Source of the DNA: DATFQI01 sp963831105
GTDB lineage: Bacteria > Actinomycetota > Thermoleophilia > Solirubrobacterales > Solirubrobacteraceae
Length of the DNA: 64,000 nt
Assembly (NCBI GenBank): GCA_963831105.1
Contig: CAWHOS010000009.1
Location: 372,001 to 436,000 of the forward strand
Direction: 5' to 3'
A program made the position numbers and the translations under genes. Numbering within the stretch: the stretch's first letter is position 1; every line of letters begins with the position of its first letter. Shown piece after piece: positions 59,464 to 64,000 of the stretch. The notes below the pieces were generated by a model. That model did not search any database. It was given only the letters and a program-made list of their open reading frames with translations, and was not told the DNA's origin.

Positions 59464-60074
59464 GCCGCCACCCGCGCGCAGACGCGCGCGAAGTTCGCCA
59501 GCAGGGCGAGCCCGTCGCGGGAGGACTTCTCGGGGTGGAACTGGACGCCGTAGACGTTGCCGCGCTCCACGATCGAGGCGAACGGCTCTCCGTACTCCCC
59601 GCGGCCGACCACGTCACCGGGATCGGACGGCCGGCAGGCGAACGAGTGCACGTGGTAGAAGGCCGCGGCCTCGCCGAGCCCCTCCGTCAGCACCGAGTCG
59701 CGCGCGAAGGTGACGAGGTTCCAGCCGATGTGCGGGAGCTTGGGAGCGCGCAGCGCGGTCACGTCGCCGCCCAGGAGTCCCAGGCCCGCGGCGCCCTCGT
59801 GCTCGTCCGTGCGGTCGAACAGCAGCTGCTGGCCGAGGCAGATGCCGAGCAGCGGCGCTCCCGACGCCGCGCGCTCGCGCAGCAGCTCGTCGAGCCCGAG
59901 CGCCTCCACGTTGCGCATCGCCTCCGGGAACGCGCCCACGCCGGGCAGGATCACGCCGTCGGCGGCCCGGATCTCGTCGTGATCCCGCGTGATCACCGAC
60001 CGCGCGCCCACGTGCTCGAGCGCCTTCTCGACCGAGCGCCGGTTGCCCATCCCGTAGTCGACGATCGCGATCAC
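59460..60074 (-). CDS. hisH: Imidazole glycerol phosphate synthase, glutaminase subunit
   Basis: A 204-residue class I glutamine amidotransferase that feeds ammonia to HisF. The nucleophile is in PLLGICLGQQLLF, and the His-Glu pair in GVQFHPEKSSRDG; the start is IAIVDYGMGNRRSVEKAL. It overlaps hisB (GTGA) and hisA by 4 nt each. Its partner hisF is encoded 2.4 kb away. Confidence 0.95.
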   Translation of the reverse strand: MIAIVDYGMGNRRSVEKALEHVGARSVITRDHDEIRAADGVILPGVGAFPEAMRNVEALGLDELLRERAASGAPLLGICLGQQLLFDRTDEHEGAAGLGLLGGDVTALRAPKLPHIGWNLVTFARDSVLTEGLGEAAAFYHVHSFACRPSDPGDVVGRGEYGEPFASIVERGNVYGVQFHPEKSSRDGLALLANFARVCARVAA

Positions 60075-60673
60075 GTCGTGAGCGTGCCCTTGGTCGACGG
60101 GACGCCGGTCTCGCGCGGGTCGATCGCCACGGCCGCGCGCAGCGCGCGAGCGAACGCCTTGAAGCACGCCTCGATCATGTGGTGCGCGTTCGTGCCGGCC
60201 TCCAGCTCCAGGTGCAGCGTCAGCCGCGCCGCCGAGGCGACGGCGCGGAAGAACTCCTCCGCGGCCTCGTGCTCGAAGCCCGCGATGTCGCCCGCCGGCA
60301 GCCGCTCGAAGCCCTCGCAGGCGCAGTACGGGCGCCCGGAGACGTCGATCGAGCAGGCGGCGCGCGCCTCGTCCATCGGGATCACGGCGTGCCCGTAGCG
60401 AGCGATGCCGCGACGCTCGCCGAGCGCGCGGTCCAGCGCCTGGCCGAGCACGATGCCGGTGTCCTCGACGGTGTGGTGCGAGCCCGTCTGCAGGTCGCCC
60501 TGCACGCTCGCGTCGAGGTCCAGCCCGCCGTGGCGCGCCAGCAGGTCGAGCATGTGGTCGAGGAAGCCCACGCCGGTCGCGCGCGTGCCACCGCCGTCGC
60601 CGTCCAGCTCCAGCTTGAGGGAGACGCTCGTCTCCCCCGTCCGGCGTTCGATCTCCGCGCTCCGCTCGCTCAT
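60071..60673 (-). CDS. hisB: Imidazoleglycerol-phosphate dehydratase
   Basis: A 200-residue monofunctional IGPD. The Mn-binding motifs are FLDHMLDLLARHGG, SHHTVEDTGIVLGQAL and NAHHMIEACFKAFARAL, and the sequence begins with the typical IERRTGETSVSLKLEL. It overlaps hisD by 4 nt and hisH by 4 nt, in the order hisD-hisB-hisH. The hisC aminotransferase often placed between hisD and hisB is absent here. Confidence 0.95.
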   Translation of the reverse strand: MSERSAEIERRTGETSVSLKLELDGDGGGTRATGVGFLDHMLDLLARHGGLDLDASVQGDLQTGSHHTVEDTGIVLGQALDRALGERRGIARYGHAVIPMDEARAACSIDVSGRPYCACEGFERLPAGDIAGFEHEAAEEFFRAVASAARLTLHLELEAGTNAHHMIEACFKAFARALRAAVAIDPRETGVPSTKGTLTT

Positions 60674-61869
60674 GCGCGGGGATTCTCGCGGATCTCCATC
60701 GACGCGGCGTGCCCGGGGAAGCCCTCGGCACGCGCGATCGGGGCGCCGGCGCGCGCGAGCGCAGGCGCGGCGTCGCCGATCCGGACCTCGGCCATGCGCC
60801 GCCGGAAGTGGCGCGCGGAGAGCCCGGAGGCGAAGCGCGCGGCGCCGCCGGTCGGCAGCGTGTGGTTGGAGCCGGCCACGTAATCGCCGAACGCGGTGCC
60901 CGTCTCCGTCCCGACGAACAGGCACCCCGCCCGCCGTACGCGCGGGGCCAGCGCCTCGGCCGCGGAGCCGGCGAGCTGCAGGTGCTCGGGCGCCAGCGCC
61001 TCGCTGAACGCCAGGGCGGCGTCCATCGAGTCGGCCAGCACCTCGGTCGCGACGCCGCCGAGCGCGTCGAGCAGCCCCGGGTCATCGCTCACCGCCACCA
61101 CGAGCGAGTCCTCGCCGTGCTCGGCCTGGGCGAGCAGGTCGAGCCGCAGCGGCTCGGGATCGGCGCCGGCGCTCAGGATCACGGTCAGGTCGCTCGGGCC
61201 CGCGAAGCCGTCGATGCCGACGTCGCCGGACACCTGGCGCTTGGCCTCCTGCACCCACAGGCTGCCCGGGCCGACGATCACGTCGGCGGCGGGGACCGTC
61301 TCCGTTCCGTAGGCGAGCGCGGCGATCGCCTGCGCGCCGCCCATCCGGAAGACCGCGTCGACCCCGCACAGCGCGCACGCGGCGAGGATCGCGGGATGGT
61401 CGCCGCTGGCCACCACCACCTCGTCGACCCCGGCGGCGCGCGCGGTCACGGCGCCCATGACGACCGTCGACGGATACGGGTTGCGGCCGGCCGGGACGTA
61501 GATCGCGGCCCGGCCCACGGGCACCTCGCGCAGGCGCACGGAATGCCCCTGCGGAAGCGCGGCCTCCGCCTCGGGGTCGAGCCCGGCCTCCGCGACCAGC
61601 CGCACGTTCTCGACCGCGACCTCGAGGCCCTCGCGCACGGTGGCGTCGAGCGCCTCGAGCGCCGCGGCCGGCTCCCCCGGCGCGACGCGCAGCGCGCCGC
61701 CGCCCCCGAAGCGCTCCTCGTACTCGAGCAGGGCCCGATCGCCGCCCGCGCGGACGGCCGCCACGATCTGCCGGACCGAGTCCGCGACCGCGTGCCCGCC
61801 GCGCACGCCGCGGCGCACGTCCGCCGCCAGCGCGGCCGCGTCCCCGGCGGTGCAGCTACGCCGTGCCAC
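60670..61869 (-). CDS. hisD: Histidinol dehydrogenase
   Basis: A 399-residue enzyme for the last two oxidations to histidine. Segments seen: IYVPAGRNPYPSTVVMGAV, RMGGAQAIAALAYGTETVPA, IVGPGSLWVQEAKRQV, GIDGFAGPSDLTVI and QAEHGEDSLVVAVS, which include the zinc and catalytic residues; late APEHLQL and GDYVAGSNHTLPTGG. It is at the short end of the family range, lacking some N-terminal residues. The GTG at 61869 overlaps hisG by 14 nt. Confidence 0.94.
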   Translation of the reverse strand: MARRSCTAGDAAALAADVRRGVRGGHAVADSVRQIVAAVRAGGDRALLEYEERFGGGGALRVAPGEPAAALEALDATVREGLEVAVENVRLVAEAGLDPEAEAALPQGHSVRLREVPVGRAAIYVPAGRNPYPSTVVMGAVTARAAGVDEVVVASGDHPAILAACALCGVDAVFRMGGAQAIAALAYGTETVPAADVIVGPGSLWVQEAKRQVSGDVGIDGFAGPSDLTVILSAGADPEPLRLDLLAQAEHGEDSLVVAVSDDPGLLDALGGVATEVLADSMDAALAFSEALAPEHLQLAGSAAEALAPRVRRAGCLFVGTETGTAFGDYVAGSNHTLPTGGAARFASGLSARHFRRRMAEVRIGDAAPALARAGAPIARAEGFPGHAASMEIRENPRA

Positions 61870-62485
61870 GGATCCGGGCGACCACGTCGTCGATCGCGGC
61901 CGCCTTGAGCTTGTGGGCGACCGGGTTGGCGATCAGGCGCGCGGTCGAGGCCGCGATCTCCTCGCGGATCACGAGCCCGTTCTCGCGCAGCGTCGTGCCG
62001 GTCGCCGTGAGGTCGACGATCCCGTGGACGAGCCCGGTCAGCGGCGCGAGCTCGACGGAGCCCTTGACCTCGACGATCTCGGCCTGGCGGCCCGTGCGCT
62101 CGAAGTAGGCGCTGGCGATCCGCGGGTACTTGGTCGCCACCCGCATGACGCCGAGCCGGCGCAGGGCCTCGGCCGCGCGGTCCTCGCCGGCGACGGTCGC
62201 GAACACCATCCGGCACGGCCCGAAGCCGAGGTCGAGCAGCTCGTAGACGTCGCGCTCGGGGTGCTCGGCGAGCACGTCCTTGCCCGTGATGCCGAGGTCG
62301 GCGGCGCCCGCCTCGACGTAGGTCGGCACGTCGGAGGGGCGCATCGTGACCAGCCCGGCGTCCTCGAAGAGCAGCTTGCGGTCGTTCGCGCGCACCTCGG
62401 CGGTGTCGATCCCCAGCCGGTCGAGCAGGTCCAGCGTGTCGCCCAGGAGCGCACCGCGCGGGACCGCGATCGTGAGCGCGCTCAC
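61856..62485 (-). CDS. hisG: ATP phosphoribosyltransferase, short (HisZ-dependent) form
   Basis: A 209-residue short-form HisG, which lacks the C-terminal regulatory ACT-like domain. Visible: LTIAVPRGALLGDTLDLLD, DVPTYVEAGAADLGITG, ATKYPRIASAYFE and the PRPP-binding GIVDLTATGTTLRENGL. Short HisG requires HisZ for activity and histidine feedback; hisZ is directly upstream and overlaps it by 4 nt (GTGA). Confidence 0.95.
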   Translation of the reverse strand: MSALTIAVPRGALLGDTLDLLDRLGIDTAEVRANDRKLLFEDAGLVTMRPSDVPTYVEAGAADLGITGKDVLAEHPERDVYELLDLGFGPCRMVFATVAGEDRAAEALRRLGVMRVATKYPRIASAYFERTGRQAEIVEVKGSVELAPLTGLVHGIVDLTATGTTLRENGLVIREEIAASTARLIANPVAHKLKAAAIDDVVARIRGTA

Positions 62486-63408
62486 CGGCCCTCCCCCACG
62501 CGCGCGGCGTGCAGCCGCTCGACGTCGAGCGCCCAGCCGCAGGCGGGCAGCGCGCGGCCGAAGCGGCCCAGCAGGTCGTCGTAGCGCCCGCCGCCGCCGA
62601 TCGGCGTGCCCAGCGCGGCGTCGTAGACCTCGAACACCGCGCCCGTGTAGTACGACAGCGGCCGGGTCAGGCCGAGGTCGAAGATCATCCGCGCCGCCAC
62701 CGGAGCAGGCAGCAGCGCGTGCAGCGCGGCCAGCCCCTCCGCCTCGGGGAAGTCGAGGATCTCGGCCGCACCGCGGCGCTGCGGCAGCTCGAGCAGCTCG
62801 GGCGCGCCGAACGCCTCGACCTCGCGCGCGAGCCCGACGTAGTCGCGCGTGACGAGCTCGTGCAGGATCTGCGCCCGCGCGCCGTCGGGCACGCCGAGGC
62901 GGTCGAGCAGCCGCGGGTACAGCGACGCGTCGCCGAGGCCGATCCGCCAGTTCTCCAGCCCCGCCGCCTCGAGCGCCTCGCAGAGCACGGTCAGCGCCTC
63001 CGCGGTGCCCTCGGGCCCGGGCGCGCCGACGAGCTCGATCCCGGCCTGCAGCATCTCGCGCGGCTGGCCGCGCTGCGGCTGCACGCTGCGGTAGGCATGC
63101 TGGAAGTAGCAGAAGCGCAGCGGCACCTCGGCGCTCGGGTAGCGCGAGGCCATCACGCGCGCGATCGGGATCGTCATGTCCGAGCGCAGCGCCAGCACGT
63201 CGCCGTGCTCGTCGAAGAGCTTGTAGGCGGGGTCCGCCGCGGCCGCGTCGCCGCGCACGAGCACCTCCTCGTACTCGAGCGCGGGCGTGGCGACCTCGCC
63301 GTAGCCGCGGGCGTCGAGCACCCCGCGGATGCCCTCGGTGATCGCCCGCAGCTCGCGCAGCTCGTCCGGCAGGACGTCGCGCGTGCCCGAGGGGATCCTG
63401 TGGATCAC
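62482..63408 (-). CDS. hisZ: ATP phosphoribosyltransferase regulatory subunit
   Basis: A 308-residue HisRS paralogue. It has class II synthetase motif 1-like DVLPDELRELRAITEGIRGV, motif 2-like PLRFCYFQHAYRSVQPQRGQ and a late FDLGLTRPLSYYTGAVFEVY, but lacks the anticodon-binding domain of HisS. It forms the octameric enzyme with short HisG. It overlaps murA (GTGA at 63405-63408) and hisG. Confidence 0.9.
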   Translation of the reverse strand: MIHRIPSGTRDVLPDELRELRAITEGIRGVLDARGYGEVATPALEYEEVLVRGDAAAADPAYKLFDEHGDVLALRSDMTIPIARVMASRYPSAEVPLRFCYFQHAYRSVQPQRGQPREMLQAGIELVGAPGPEGTAEALTVLCEALEAAGLENWRIGLGDASLYPRLLDRLGVPDGARAQILHELVTRDYVGLAREVEAFGAPELLELPQRRGAAEILDFPEAEGLAALHALLPAPVAARMIFDLGLTRPLSYYTGAVFEVYDAALGTPIGGGGRYDDLLGRFGRALPACGWALDVERLHAARVGEGR

Positions 63409-64000
63409 GCCGCCGCGCGCTCGATGTTCGCGCCGAGCTCTCGCAGGCGCTCGTCGATCCGCTCGTAGCCGCGGTCGATCTGGCGCACGTTGTGGATCTC
63501 GCTGCGGCCCTCGGCGCACAGGGCGGCGATCAGCTTCGCCATCCCGGCCCGGATGTCCGGCGAGGACAGGCGCTGGCCGCGCAGCTTGCGCGGGCCGATG
63601 ATGATCGCCCGGTGGGGGTCGCAGATCGTGATCTCGGCGCCCATCGTGATCAGCTCGTCCACGAAGAACAGCCGGTTCTCGAACATCTTCTCGAAGATCA
63701 GCACGGAGCCGTCCGCCTGGGTGGCGAGCGCCACCGCGATGCTCGTGAGGTCGGCCGGGAAGGCCGGCCACGGCCCGTCCTCGATCTTGGACTGGTAGTC
63801 GCCGGCGTCGCGCTCGACGCGGAGCTCCTGGCCGCCCGGGACGAAGCAGTCGCCGTCGGTCATCTCGCTGCGCAGCCCGAGCCGCTGGAAGGCGAGCCGG
63901 ATCATCCGCAGGTCGTCGGCGACACAGCCCTTGATCGTCAGCTCCCCGCCCGTGACGCCCGCGAGCGCCATGAACGAGCCGATCTCGATGTGGTCGGGCG
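63405..64000 (-). CDS. murA: UDP-N-acetylglucosamine 1-carboxyvinyltransferase (partial, N-terminus beyond window)
   Basis: The C-terminal ~198 residues of an EPSP-synthase-fold MurA, first committed enzyme of peptidoglycan synthesis. Conserved parts: PDHIEIGSFMALAGVTGGEL, DGPWPAFPADLTSIAVALAT, FEKMFENRLFFVDELITMGA, and LSSPDIRAGMAKLIAALCAEG, which contains the DIRAG signature, with a final RGYERIDERLRELGANI. The catalytic Cys loop lies in the missing part. It is the first visible gene of the murA-his polycistron. Confidence 0.95.
   Translation of the reverse strand, partial: PDHIEIGSFMALAGVTGGELTIKGCVADDLRMIRLAFQRLGLRSEMTDGDCFVPGGQELRVERDAGDYQSKIEDGPWPAFPADLTSIAVALATQADGSVLIFEKMFENRLFFVDELITMGAEITICDPHRAIIIGPRKLRGQRLSSPDIRAGMAKLIAALCAEGRSEIHNVRQIDRGYERIDERLRELGANIERAAA

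Noticed and set aside
1..64000. Prophage, transposon or integrated element boundaries
   Set aside because: No integrase, transposase, capsid, portal or terminal repeat was recognised, and GC content and codon style are uniform apart from the low-complexity repeats.

Overview
This window is a very GC-rich stretch of bacterial chromosome, and every recognisable gene type points to an actinobacterium. The combination of SepF, a GarA-like FHA protein next to an FtsR-like MerR regulator, a DUF3052 protein, an RsiG-like protein, many GTG starts, and Tat or lipobox export signals fits the deep-branching class Thermoleophilia (Solirubrobacterales-like). That placement is an inference from gene content, not from a search. 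No rRNA, tRNA, CRISPR array, transposase or prophage gene was seen. There is no gene-free stretch longer than 300 bases.

Layout. 1-9.7 kb: a zinc-uptake lipoprotein (cut by the left edge) diverging from its Fur/Zur-type regulator, then a secreted PGRP amidase, an M48 protease, a DUF3052 protein, an EAL c-di-GMP phosphodiesterase, a thioredoxin-TPR protein, DNA polymerase IV and an RlpA-like protein. 9.8-15.3 kb: an ECF sigma factor diverging from a WS/DGAT acyltransferase, a DUF3105 protein, a membrane-anchored HTH/RskA-like protein and an MFS transporter. 15.3-22.8 kb: a minus-strand string of proS, a CDP-alcohol phosphatidyltransferase, an RsiG-like protein, garA-like, ftsR-like, apt, an SRPBCC protein and an FAD oxidase, followed by sodA on the plus strand. 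23.7-43.1 kb: a minus-strand block with the core order rluD, rpsB, tsf, pyrH, frr, uppS, cdsA, dxr, rseP, ispG, and proS further downstream. This order is interrupted by an AraC regulator, an acyl-CoA ligase, and a roughly 5-kb accessory locus encoding a very large protein of the type linked to extracellular contractile injection systems (eCIS). 43-49.6 kb: lspA, yggT, proC, a PKD-domain secreted protein, sepF, yggS, pgeF and a CCA-adding-type nucleotidyltransferase (tail of a division cluster). 49.7-58.7 kb: an accessory mix (STAND ATPase, aldolase, SNase/lamin-tail protein, HIRAN protein, LysE exporter, thioesterase, TetR regulator with a methyltransferase-like membrane protein) plus hisF. 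58.2-64 kb: murA-hisZ-hisG-hisD-hisB-hisH-hisA-GNAT, almost all coupled by 4-nt start/stop overlaps.

Most interesting points. (1) A locus at 26.95-32.1 kb encodes two proteins that share a GNxAVA motif. The larger has a 15-residue apolar tandem repeat and a long C-terminal region like those of eCIS/DUF4157-associated proteins; its reading frame is broken many times. (2) A family of palindromic elements occurs at four places (2.86, 23.5-23.7, 55.6-55.8 and 57.74 kb). Two copies are embedded in a longer element whose nested stems are conserved with a compensating G-U pair, and one copy appears to be translated inside a gene. (3) Ribosomal protein S2 carries a low-complexity tail of roughly 270 residues. 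(4) A short protein has the RsiG c-di-GMP signature with Q replaced by H.

Caution on quality. At least eleven otherwise intact genes, including essential rpsB and proS, contain apparent single-base frameshifts while conserved protein sequence continues in the next frame. This argues for indel errors in the assembly rather than gene decay, and coordinates for those genes are given as the full reconstructed span.
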